Below, piece by piece: positions 22,164 to 33,389 of a DNA stretch of 64,000 nucleotides. Each line of letters begins with the position of its first letter. Within the stretch, counting starts at the first letter, position 1. A program made the translations under genes and the position numbers. The notes beneath the pieces are model-generated. The model did not search any database and was not told the DNA's origin. It was given only the letters and a program-made list of their open reading frames with translations. The DNA is from Monomorium pharaonis. Its lineage: Eukaryota > Arthropoda > Insecta > Hymenoptera > Formicidae. The stretch lies in assembly GCF_013373865.1 (NCBI RefSeq), contig NC_050475.1, positions 7,269,001 to 7,333,000 of the forward strand, in the 5' to 3' direction.

Positions 22164-22191
22164 ATTATAATTTATGTATAAATATATTCAG

Positions 22192-22940
22192 AATGGGAAA
22201 GTAACTTTGTTATCGTAACGGTTACTCTTTTTTCGTAACGGCGTTACTCTTTCCAATCTTTTTTAGAATTTAATTAAATAGTTACTTTTTACATTTATGA
22301 ACGTATTTATAACAATTTTTGTTATGTATATGTATGTTTAATCGTCAGTTTCTAGTTGGTATTCATAATCTATTGTCATATTTAAAGTCACTTTAAATAT
22401 GGTTTTAAAATGTCAAACATATTGTTGCATACATTTTACAATTTTTGAGTTAGAAATTACCATGTTAAAATGTTTTAACACAAAATTAAGGGTGGTAAAA
22501 ATTTCACTGCATTTATAAATAATAAAAACAAAAATATTTTAATTTGCATTTCAAGTTTTTAAGTCTTTCTTTTTAAATTTTTTTTATAGTCTCGCGAATT
22601 TAAGAAGCAAAATAATATTGTTTTCATTAATATTTGAACAAAAACGTTAGAAGAGTTTAAATTTTATGTTTAATTTAAGTTTGTTTTAGCACTAAAAAGA
22701 TAACAAACAGTGAAAAATTGTTACCGTTTTTTAAGTAATAAAATGAAACGGTAACAAGTTGTTTTTAATTAAATAAACAAGCCTAAATATATTATATAAA
22801 TATGCATATGAATATACATGCAAATATTTATGTGTATATTTATATAATATATTTATTTTTAAAAGCAACTCATTATTATGACATTAATTAAAAAACAATG
22901 GTAATTTGCTTTTGTTTCCGTTACTTTTTTAGTAGTGTAC
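22192..22940. mobile_element. Possible hAT-like non-autonomous element (AGTAAC ends)
   Basis: The left end GGGAAAGTAACTTTGTTATC and subterminal repeats (GTAACGGTTACT, GTAACGGCGTTACTC) face a right end containing CCGTTACTTTTTTAG. Internal copies of GGTAAC/GTTACC occur near 22723 and 22750. AT-rich interior without an open frame. Ends rich in AGTAAC/GTTACT resemble ends I associate with hAT-type short elements. No target duplication was found, so boundaries are uncertain. Confidence 0.35.
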
Positions 22941-23596
22941 TAATTGCGATTGTTCATTAAAAGTTAATCACAATCTCAGGGACAGAATTTTAAGAAAGAG
23001 GTTTAACGTACTTCACCGAAATCACTAGAGACACCGTTGCGTCCATTAGCGTCTGCAACATTTCGAACGAGAGTGTCACGCGAAGCAATGTCACACGACG
23101 AGACACTACGCTGCCGTCATTCCGCGCGCATAATTTCGCCGCCCTCCCTGCCACCGCCTCGAGTCCTGTCGCCCGGGTCAACGAAAGTGACGACGACGTC
23201 GCGCGAGAGGGGGTGGGGCAGCCTCGTGCGCATTATCGTGGAAAGTAGCGGCAGAGCATGCTGGCCGGTCCACGTTCCGTGCCGGAAGTGTCCGTAGGGT
23301 TAATTAAATTAACGAGCGCGCGACGCCGCGCCGGCCGGTGTGTGTCACGCGGACCGTGCGGACGTGCGTGTGTACGCGCGCGCGCGCGCGTGCTCCCACG
23401 CATACACGCGGACGTGGCGTGCGCGCGTTCCTCTGACAGCGGCGTGATAAGTCTCCTCTCTCTCGATGCTCGCCCCAAGAATTCCACATAAAAGCGGCGT
23501 ACACGGGGCCATACATACATACGTCCCTTTTAAACGCGCGAGGATAAAGGGTCGGGAGGAAGAAGGGCAGGCGAAGGAGAGAACGAAACGGCGGAG

Positions 23597-23622
23597 GAGA
23601 GAGAGAGAGAGAGAGAGAGAGA
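23597..23622 (+). repeat. (GA)n microsatellite
   Basis: Uninterrupted GA run inside a purine-rich stretch about 4.1 kb upstream of the dbx promoter. Confidence 0.95.
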
Positions 23623-24097
23623 AGGGCGAGGAGAAGGACGCGCAGCGGCGGCGTGCCCCGCACTTAAGTAGAGCTGCCGTCTATTACCGGCGAGGGGGTC
23701 GAACGTAAACGAGGACGGCGAAGGGTAGAAAGAGCGGCGGCGAGAGCGAGAAAGAGAGAATGGGAGAAACAGGGCCGATGAGGTTGGCGCAGAGAGTGAG
23801 TGCCGCGGGTTTTTCTTACACGATTTTCCACCCTCTATAACGGGCGCACACGTCCACCACCGCATGCACCCTCCGTACCGCGCCGCCGGCTCCGACTACG
23901 TTATGGTAGTGGAGGGTTGGAGGCAGCCAACGCGAAGCGTGCACCGCGCGCCATCCTACCCCCCCATGGAATCCGAGCCCTCCCACCCCCGCCGGCTGGC
24001 CCCCGCAGCGGTGGTCGGCGGGGGTGGGATGCTGCGACCACGCCTACGCTTCGGAATCACCTCTACCTCGTCGACGTCACGACTTATCACCCTCTCA

Positions 24098-24133
<36 letters not shown>

Positions 24134-24140
24134 ACGACGG
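24098..24140 (+). repeat. (CGG)n-(CGA)n trinucleotide repeat
   Basis: About eight CGG units pass directly into about six GAC/CGA units, then GGTGGCGGTGGG. Located in a GC-rich, apparently noncoding patch 4.7 kb upstream of dbx. Confidence 0.9.
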
Positions 24141-24314
24141 TGGCGGTGGGTTGCGGAGAAGCGGTCGTGAAAGTGGCGGAGGAAGGAGAGGCGAAGGCGG
24201 CCGCGACGAAGAAGGAAAAAAAAATAATGAAATGAACATCGGGAGCGAATCGTGGAATTATTATACGAGCATCGGGCGAGTCGGGGGTGGTCGGGGGCGC
24301 CGAGTCGGTTAGCT

Positions 24315-24351
24315 TATATAAATTGGGGGCGGTTCGGTATATAGGCAGTTC
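24315..24351 (+). promoter_or_regulatory. Predicted TATA + Inr core promoter, plus strand
   Basis: TATATAAA begins at 24315, and an initiator-like GCAGTT has its A at 24347, so the TATA box starts at -32, close to the normal spacing. It faces away from dbx. The first ATG downstream, at 24401, opens a 33-codon frame ending at 24502 (MRGFGDNYSFIRRDGPMSGR and 13 more residues), which I do not recognise. The promoter call rests on motif spacing alone. Confidence 0.35.
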
Positions 24352-24530
24352 CTCGGCGAAGGGAGTAGCAGCGGTCGAGGAAACGGTACGCTTCGTATAT
24401 ATGCGAGGGTTCGGGGATAATTATTCATTCATCCGACGTGATGGACCTATGAGCGGCCGCAACGATGGCGATTTCGTTTTTAAAAATCTCGGTGATGAAT
24501 AATCGCGGCTCCCGACGCTCTTCCATCCTA

Positions 24531-26932
24531 TATAAGTCTTATATTTTCATCTATTTAGCCTTCAATCAGGCATGTTGAATTTTTCAAGAAATTGACCGAA
24601 AGAAATTAAAAATCTATGTACACCAGTATTATTATCAAACTAATATCTTGGGACAACTTAATCATTTATTATTAGTTTATATATTACGCGATTGAGTCTG
24701 CTACATAAAAATCTAAGATATAATTCCGCTTCTGTGTATTATGATTATTCCTCGCATTATTGACAAAATATAAAAAACAAGCAATGTAAACTGCCTCAAT
24801 TACCCGATATAAAATGGGGACGGTTTGAATGGTGGTACCTGTTATTCGGCGAAGAGAGGAGAGGCGAGAAATGATTTATTTCGAGCAGGGGGTAAAGTAA
24901 TTATGGACTCAGTTCTGATGAAGTGACCCGAGTGATAAGGGGAGCTTGATGATCATGATGTTCATAAAGAATTCAATTTTTAATCATGCAATCACATAAC
25001 AAGAAACCATTTTGTTTTAATATTAAATCTAAATTTTATTAATATATTATATAAAATTTAAAATATATAATTGATAATAATATATTATTCGAACCTTTTC
25101 ACACATAAAAGTGTGTATATAAAATCCGACCCAATATTAAATAATGTATTATTTAAATATGACAGAATAAAGAGTAATACTTAAATAATACAAACCAAAT
25201 ATGTGTATAATGTCTTGAAAAATAGAAATAAAGTCAATATATTGTTTTAAACATTGTAATTTTACAAAATATATATTTTGCCCTGCAACTAAATTAATTT
25301 GCAAAAAATATGTACAAAGTTTTGCGAAATTATAATTACAATATTACAATATATTATACAATATGTGTGTATATATGTACAGTATATATAATATTGCATT
25401 ATACATATAATTATAGTGTGCAATTGTAATTGTCATCGAGAATTTATTGACATTTTTCAAAAATAAATAAAACAGCAATTTAATATCTATGATAATTATC
25501 ATAATATGTCTAATTGTAGTGCTATAGCAGTTATAATAAATATGGAATTGCTATTACATTTGTTTTTCGGATAATACATCCTATAACGCCATGAGCGTAT
25601 TTCCATGAATGCATGATTCCTTACAACTTTATGCGAACGAAATAATTTCAATTCCGATAAGTGTAAACAGGACAAGCAACTACGATCCTCGTCTTCCCTT
25701 AGCCGTACTTCCGTTGCGATATTACCCTTATTTGCATCCTTGAACTTTCCTAGCGGCGTACCTAAACTTCTTTGTCGTACTTGCCAAGCTAATGCTAATA
25801 AGGATACCGTCTGTTTGAAATTGATATTTAAGCGGTAAGTTGTACGACCGATGAGAACATTAATTGAGACTGATCCTCCCTCGAGAGTAATTAGCTAATA
25901 ACAATTCTCTATATTACTATGAAGATTATAGAATACTATTATATTTTTACGTTATTTCATAATTTACATCAAATGAACATCCATAAATTAACTACATAAT
26001 AAAAAATAAATTTCTAATATAAGAAATAAAAGTGTTAATTTAAAAAAGAATATAATTATTAAAAATCTATTTTTATTCTAGAGACATTTTTTAAAGCCAA
26101 ACTAAAGAAATGTGTATATATAATATGTATCTATTTAAAAAAGTTACAAACTCTTCGATTACAACTTATAATTGTGAACAGATTTAGCGCTTTGGGAATT
26201 ATTTAAGGGTATTAATTATTGCAGCATAAGGGATTGTAAGAGGGAGGATGAGTAATTGTTGCAGTATAACGTCGGACACTCATCCGCTGCGGAGGATTTC
26301 AGGATTACTTCGTAAAAGTGATTCTCGTCCCGATCCGACAGAAATGACAGAAAAGCGAGATCCGTCCCGCGCGGAGACAATAATCTGGATTTCCATTTAT
26401 CACTCCGTTTACGCGACTCAACAGCTTTCGCTGACGTGCACGAAACAAAGTCACGAAAAGTAAGCGCCGCGCGCCGGATAAGCGGGATAATCGTGGGGTG
26501 GCCCGGATAATAATATTATTCTGATAGGGGGCAGTTATGAGCACATGACGCCACACGGACTTATGCGATGTCTCTTATCCCGGTAACAATACACGTACGT
26601 ATCGGCATACACGGTGTCCCGAAACTATCGCGCTCCTCTTCGAACAGATTCCGTCGAATGGCGTCTTTTTTACGGTTATAAAAAATTTTGTCGACACACT
26701 GAAAAATTAACATTTTAAGAAATCCTTTTTTTTTCTTTTTTATGATTAATTCTAAACGAGATACTTGTTGATACAAAACTTAGAGGTAACCAAAGAATAA
26801 AAGCTCACTATATATTTCCACCAAAGAGAAAATTAATTTCCTCCCTACTAAAATTATTATATATATTTTTATTAATTTTTCGTTCTTATTTGAACTTGAT
26901 TATCATATAAATTTCTAGGAAATTATTTGTTT
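24531..26932. other. AT-rich intergenic sequence, nothing recognised
   Basis: Mostly AT-rich with mixed patches at 25560-25880 and 26220-26620. No open frame with family resemblance, no tRNA-like structure and no clear repeat was seen. Confidence 0.55.
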
Positions 26933-27227
26933 TTTAACCCTAATCCTATATACTATCAAATAATTTGGTATTCTACACAAGGGGTGTAATACACCCCAAC
27001 CTTTTTAAATGGTTATTATTCGTACATTATCAAACATTTTGATTCAAAACAATTTTTTTAACATTCCTCAAACTTCCACAAATAATGCCCAAAAGTTATT
27101 TTGGGGCAATTTAAATTTTACAACAGTGAAAAAAATTCATGAAGCTAAGCAAAAAACTAAGTCTAAAACTAGAGGCAAAAACCAGTGATGTGGTTTATTC
27201 TACCCCAGGTGTAGGATTAGAGTTAAA
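26933..27227. mobile_element. MITE-like element with TTTAACYCTAATCCTA ends
   Basis: The left end TTTAACCCTAATCCTATA (from 26933) and the right end TGTAGGATTAGAGTTAAA (to 27227) are imperfect inverted repeats. Near each end is a second pairing block containing ATTCTAC with a CCCC or GGGG tract. The 295-bp interior is noncoding. Confidence 0.6.
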
Positions 27228-30200
27228 GAAGCTGAATAAAACGTTTATGTCGATCATGTTAACTTTCGTAATTAGATGACTAACAACTTTTTAATATAAA
27301 CATTGTTTCAAATCTAACTTTGAATATTTACGATCGAGGCAAAGCAAAGTGCAGTGGTCCTGGAATACCTCGTATACGCGTCGTCGTTGTCGTTGCCGGC
27401 ACGACGAGCCGCGGGCCGAATGCGAGTGCTCGAGTTATATTATTTGCGTGCGCATCGAACGCAACGAATCGTGCGTGAAATCGACTTTATTAGTTGCTTC
27501 GCCCCAATAACGCGCGCATTAAATACATATATCGCGTCGACGCTCTTACGTGTCACGCCACGCGCTGCGATCATTTCGATTGCGTTGCTCCGACAGCCCT
27601 TACGTTTAATGCGCTTAATAAAGAACAGCATACCCTCGCTTGCAGTGTAAATTGTCGATGTTGAATTATTACTGCAATTAAGATATAAATTTGGTAATTT
27701 TATTGTTGCCAAACTTCTTGATAACATAAAAGATTAATAAAATGTGTAAAAATCTACAACTATATTCTCTCTTTCTGTCACTCAATCTTAAACCGTCTCA
27801 AAAAATTAATTTAAAAAATGTAACTCTTATTTTTAATTTATCATTTATAAATTATTTTTTTAAAATCTATTAAGAGGATTTAAAAATCATCAGTGGATAT
27901 CTAAGAATTTTTTAACGTTCAATATTAAGAAGGTTGATAATAATAAAATAATAAAATCTTTTAATAAATTAAATATACATAATTTTTAGGATTATAGGCA
28001 AAATTTTTATTAAAAAAGACTTTACAAAGATCTTTCACAGTGCCATTTTTAAGTTACCTATTTTTTAAACTTATATCTATTTTAAAGATTTAATCTAACG
28101 ATTTCAAGAGAGAAAGAGCAAATATTATTGCATATTTTCATTGTGCTTAAAAAAAAATTGTTAACCTTCCATTCTATCGGTAAGTTCGATGACAATCAAA
28201 TCTTTCAATAAACGTGTAATTGCCAAGAGCGCAGATAATATTTTTGTTAAAATGGGTAAGGATTCGACGCCGTCAATGCCGCATTCGAATGTATGAACAC
28301 GCGCGATTTTTCGGATGGTCGCGCAACACAATGCGATCCTCTCGCGGTAACAAGCCGCGGAGGTACAAAGCCGTGAAAACGTCGTCTCCCGCGCGAAAAA
28401 GATGTATCGAGTGAGTAAGTTATTACATAGGTAGCTCGGGTATATAAATTGTCACCCAGCACAGTCGCGCGTAGGGGCCGTCGTTCTCGCCACGGGTTCG
28501 AGATTGCTTTGTTTGGTATAAAGGGTCGCGCGGGGGTGACGACGACGGCAGGGCGAAGGGGGACGGTAGACGGGTATAGAGGTATAATAAAGGAGAGAGC
28601 GCGAGCGTGAATGAGAGAGGGGAAGGGTTGGCAAGGAAAAATCCGATATCTTGGGTGAAATGAGGACTTTGGCGCGATATAGCGATGTATATCGCGTACA
28701 CCCTCGTTCTCGAATCTGTGCGTCTTGTATTTTATGTAGCACTTCCGCCTTGGACCCCGTTTATACCAAGTTCGCGTTGTCCTCCGAATTAAGTTACATT
28801 AAGATTGTTCGGTTTCCCAAGTTATGTCAGGTTTTTCGAAATAAAATGCACAAAAAAGATACATCGTACGTACTTTTACTGTTTCCAGAGATTAAATAGA
28901 AAAAGGTAAATTAATTGTTATTTAAGCAGCAAAATAAGAAATGCTGCATTTATATTTTTCCCCCCCCCCAAAAAAAATGATTTCGTAGATGCTTTGCAGA
29001 ATCTAATCCGCTTGAAAAAAACTTGAAAAATTCTCTTCGGCCACCGAATTTTGAGAGCTAAACCGAGCAACGTATTTTTAACCTGTATTCGCGATTAGAA
29101 AGAGAAAGAGAGACTCGAATATTTTATATAACATTTCGAATGCAGTTTGCAACGTCGGTGACGGAACGCAAGAGCCGTTCGTGTTTATTCTCACGTTCGA
29201 TACATATGTTAGATATATCCGCGGGAGAGAAAAACGCACCGTACTCGGTGGTCACGTACGTCGTTCACGGGAAAATGTAATGGCTGCAAAAAAAAAAAAG
29301 GAAAGAGCGAGAGAGCGACCGACCCTTTTTTTTACCGCGTTCGCGGATTGACGGAAAAAGGGTAAGAAAACAATTTTCAGAGCGCTCGTGCCTGGCCTCC
29401 GAAACGGCGGTTGTCGCCCGTCGTCGCCCTAGACACGTTCGCGCGTACCGCGCTGCCGCTGTTTTCGCTTTTCGTACTTTAAAAAAAAAAAAAAAAAAAA
29501 AGCTTCCCACGCGCGTTCGCCGGCGTAATTCACGCCGTAAATCGACGTTGCGCCGCACACGTTCCGCATCCTCCGTTACAGCGCCGTGCGGGCGCCTCAA
29601 AATCCGCGACTCGGTTAGCGGGCGTAACGAAAACAGCGAAAAATATTCCTGTTTCTCTTTTCCTTGAGGCGAACTATTTATTTTCGCGGCTTGTATCGAA
29701 AGCCAATCCAAATTGCGAATAAATTACAGTGCCAAACGTGCGCTATTTTCTTTATCGTTTTGTATTCTATATATATATGCGAAAATTTGACAGAGATTTC
29801 TCAGAAAGATCAAGCTACTTAATGTACAAAAAGAAAGATTTATTTAGATTTAATAGAATTCATTAAAAAACGAAGAAATATATGCTTTGGAATAGTCGAA
29901 CAAAACTGTTTATTTGAAGAAATAAATTTGATTATTTATAATAATACCGTTGGATTCGATGAACATTAAAATACTTTTTTCTGTCAATAAAGATAATGTT
30001 CCGTACAGCGTGTTGTTTGAATAAAATAAATAAAATAAGAAATCCAAACAAATGGAGGAAATATATTCAAAGAATTCGTTCTCTTTGTGTATACATATTT
30101 CTACAAATAATATAATGTGTTTTTGAAAATCGGCAGCATAATAATTTTGCAATTGGGACTCTTTTGCGACAACACATGTATGCAGTATTTCAGAAAGGCA

Positions 30201-30951
30201 AACGTATCTTCCACACTTGCTTGATCGCACGTCTTCGCACGCGTGCGGCGGAGACGCATGTGGCGGTACATCGCGCCGTCAAGGGAGGGAGGGGGAGAGC
30301 GACGTCGTATAAACACGTGCAGTATGATATTTCCACCCCATTGTGACGTAAAGGTTGTAACAAGGTTGCGCGTCGCGGATCGTTTTGCTCGCCGAGAGGA
30401 GCCTTTCCAGCTTCCGCTCGTCGGTGTGTGCGCCTCGTGTGACACTCGAATCCTCGGCTCCACGCCTCCGAGGGTAAACGTGCGAACACGGGGAGGAGAG
30501 GGAGAGGAGAGACAAGAAGAGAGGCAGGACGACGAGAGGGAGGGTCGAAGGGTTCGTGTTAATTAATATCACGTCACCCGCGCGCGCTGCCCAGCTAAAA
30601 CCTGTCTCCGCTTCTGCTTCGCCGAAATATTCCTACCTCTCTCTCTCTCTCTCTCTCGCCCTTCTGCCAACCCTTTTCCGTCATCGTCATCCGCCTTCGC
30701 CCGTTCTCCTTTATTCCCTCGCGATTATATGTGTTCCAAACGCGAGACTGTATCGACCGTGCAACTTGGAGGATCGTCGCGCGGGTTGCAGGTCGTCCGA
30801 CACACGAAAATTCGATATTTTACAGACACGCGTGCTTATATTCGAGAAGTCGATATACGAGTAACACATTATTAAGGTTTAATACTTACGATGGCAGAAA
30901 AAGTATTTTGTTATTTGTAATTGTAATTGAATTATTGTAGTCAACAAAGAT
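27228..30951. other. Intergenic block, no gene recognised
   Basis: CpG-rich patches at 27330-27620, 28220-28800, 29140-29650 and 30220-30850 alternate with AT-rich DNA. Homopolymers include C10 joined to A8 at 28960-28977 and A21 at 29481-29501. (CT)n runs at 30637-30658. Frames are short or low-complexity. Confidence 0.55.
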
Positions 30952-31080
30952 GGAAAGTAACGAGTTATGAGAATAACGCCGTTTCTTTTTTATAACATTT
31001 AAAAAATTGTCTTACAATTTTTCATAACGATATCAGCAAATTAGGAGAGTCACTTTTGAGAGACAAGTAACTCGTTACTA
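30952..31080. mobile_element. Short AGTAAC-ended element (possible hAT-like MITE)
   Basis: Left end GGAAAGTAACGAGTTAT and right end AAGTAACTCGTTACTA are inverted, with no open frame. The left end resembles the one at 22192 (GGGAAAGTAAC then TTAT), suggesting the same family. A further inverted match, GAGAGACAAGTAA at 31059-31071 with TTACTTGTCTCTC at 31271-31283, suggests nested insertions. Confidence 0.4.
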
Positions 31081-31129
31081 TTATCATTATAAAAAATGTA
31101 TTTTTATAATAAAAATTGTTATTATCAAA

Positions 31130-31191
31130 TTATTATAAAAAAATGAAAGAGTTGCACATTACTTTCTATTCCTAAATTTAAATTGATAATT
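31130..31191. repeat. 62-bp sequence with an inverted near-identical copy at 32112-32173
   Basis: This segment, which includes GAGTTGCACATTACTTTCTA, matches 32112-32173 in reverse complement with a single difference (ATGAAAG versus ATAAAAG). It is probably the source, or a sister, of the downstream insertion. Confidence 0.85.
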
Positions 31192-32083
31192 CAAATAATT
31201 ATAACTAATATTATAGCAATAGTAAACTACAATAATGAAACCATTAACCATAATTATTTCAACATTCAATTATAGGAATTACTTGTCTCTCAGTGTACGC
31301 AGCATTTGATCTTTCACAAATGGAGGAAGTATCCTGCTGTGCACATTCAAGAACACCATGAGTATCTGCAGGGTCGCGTCGAGCGCACGATTAGACACAA
31401 TAAATCAATTCGCGCGCTCACTTTCGATGATCGATTGAGAATGACGATCGGAATAACAGCGAGCCGCGCGCAAATTTGCCTTAATTTTACCTGCGAAACT
31501 CATACATAATACGCGTTCGCATATGCATACGTGCAAATATACGTACACGCATGTGGCTGCCGCGGGGCTCAATTTCTACAGCAGTTATTTCAGTATCGCT
31601 TTACATACCGCGAAACAATACCCGTGGTACAAGCATCCGTAGAATCCATTCCCGCGGATCCCGGCGAATTTATTTGTAGCGATGAAACGGAAAAAGCAAT
31701 ACCGAAAAAACCCGTATTTTTGCAGGGAATGCAATCCCGATTCGGTTCGCAGAAAAAATCCGCCGCGCGGTAATGGCAAACTTGTTAAATCGCCGATGAT
31801 TAACCCCGTACACGTTTGGCATATTGAATAAAAGTAAAATCCGATGCGCTTGTCTCATTCCTTATTAAGAAATGTTTTCATTAAAATGTAATTTTGTACA
31901 TTTCTCCCAATATTTTCAATTTTTTTCACCACGTTATTTAAGCAAAGTAATTTTCGCGTATATTAATTAACATACTCATATATTAATGCACACGCTAAAG
32001 ACGAAAAAGTGTTCACGAGCTTTCAAACGTTCAAAGAAAATTAAATAACACTATATTATATACGTATATTTATTTATTTATTG

Positions 32084-32215
32084 TCATTTAATTCTTTTTA
32101 AATGCTTTTTAAATTATCAATTTAAATTTAGGAATAGAAAGTAATGTGCAACTCTTTTATTTTTTTATAATAACAATTTGATAATTTAGTATCATTTAAT
32201 TCTTTTTAAATGCTT
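32084..32215. repeat. 84-bp insertion flanked by 24-bp direct repeats
   Basis: Two identical 24-bp copies, starting TCATTTAATTC and ending AAATGCTT, stand at 32084-32107 and 32192-32215. Between them lie 84 bases, of which 62 (32112-32173) are the inverted copy of 31130-31191. The long flanking duplication plus nearby template look like a templated repair insertion or a small mobile element with an unusually long target duplication. Confidence 0.75.
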
Positions 32216-33192
32216 GAAAAAAATAAATATATAATCGTTTATTTATAATTTCAAGATTTCAAATGATTTAACAACATAACTCGTAAGGAGCATCTCTCCG
32301 TTTTCTCAAGTTCTGTTCACGCGGTGAACATTGTCTGTAGTAGCTTACAATCACTCGGAAACTGACTGACACGTCGAACACGGCTTTATCGGGCGGTCAG
32401 GCGGCAGGACGCGATCCGGGGATGAATCCTGCGGTCCATTCACAGCATCCGCGTTGACGCTTTGATCATTTGTTTCATGGCGGGCGATGAAAGCGACCGG
32501 TGAAGGCGATGACAGCTAATGCGCCGTGAGGGGTGCTGCGGCAGTGTTTTCACGGCGGTGGTCGAATCGTTTGGATTCACTCCGATCTCTTCCTCTCTTT
32601 TCCCTCTCTCTTTCTATCTCTCTCTTTCTCGTTAAAACGAGCCACGACTTTAAATGACATTTCCCTCGGAGCGACAAAAACGGTCCAAGTGTCGAGGTGA
32701 AGCGTTGACACGTCGATATAAGCCGGGGCTTATAACGCGGTCGGGGATGGCGCTCGAATAAATTACCGGGCCAGAAGAATCGACAGAATTTTCCGCATCG
32801 ATGCGGGTATTTGCGCGATAATACAGGTGATGCAGTCGGATTTTCAAAAAGGCAAACTTAATAAGTGAAAGACTGACTTGTTATCTCTGTTACAGACTAC
32901 CTTCTTGTTATATTTATTTTAATTTTTTAACTTTTACAGTTTACACGTAAAAAAGTACTATTGGCCCACGGATATGTTTGACTTTTTTTTCATCTAGGAT
33001 AATTCTAGTGTATATGCTACACCTATCGAAAATTTAATTTGTCACGTACTATTTATTATATGTAAGAATAAACTGTACCAATAAAAACTTTATACTATCT
33101 ATTTTGCTATAAAACATTAAAAATATTTATTTTTTTATATTAAAAAAAGTTTTTTTAACTCTTGTACTTTTTTGTCATATATCCTAAAGATA
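32216..33192. other. Intergenic, nothing recognised
   Basis: A mixed-composition stretch at 32280-32830 contains a CT-rich tract (32590-32630) and no credible frame. The remainder is AT-rich. Confidence 0.5.
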
Positions 33193-33389
33193 CACGGAGA
33201 AAATTTATATAAAAAATTATTATGTTATGGTAGTATAATACAAATCATGAGAAGAAATTTCAGAGAATTGTACTAAGAAGTATAAATACTAAGATAATTT
33301 AATGAAAAATATAATAATTTTTATAATTCCTTACTTGATCCGTGCCTACTATTTACCATAGTAATTTTTATTATAAAATTTTCTCCGTG
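33193..33389. mobile_element. 197-bp MITE-like element with CACGGAGAAAATTT ends
   Basis: Left CACGGAGAAAATTTATATAA and right AAAATTTTCTCCGTG are inverted repeats whose pairing continues with gaps for about 45 bp per arm. No open frame. The ends resemble those at 58598 (ACACGGAAAAA) and 60195 (ACACAGAAAAA), so these may be one broad family. Confidence 0.65.

Larger units (their letters stand above)
22986..24310. other. CpG-rich block with trinucleotide and GA microsatellites, no gene seen
   Basis: High-GC stretch with alternating CG/TG (23365-23400), (GA)n at 23597-23622 and (CGG)n running into (CGA)n at 24098-24140. Frames through it encode poly-Ala, poly-Gly, poly-Asp or Arg-rich sequence, as expected of repeat translation. 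Confidence 0.6.

Noticed and set aside
28495..28510. GGGTTCGAGATT resembling a tRNA B box
   Set aside because: No matching A box, cloverleaf or terminator around it.
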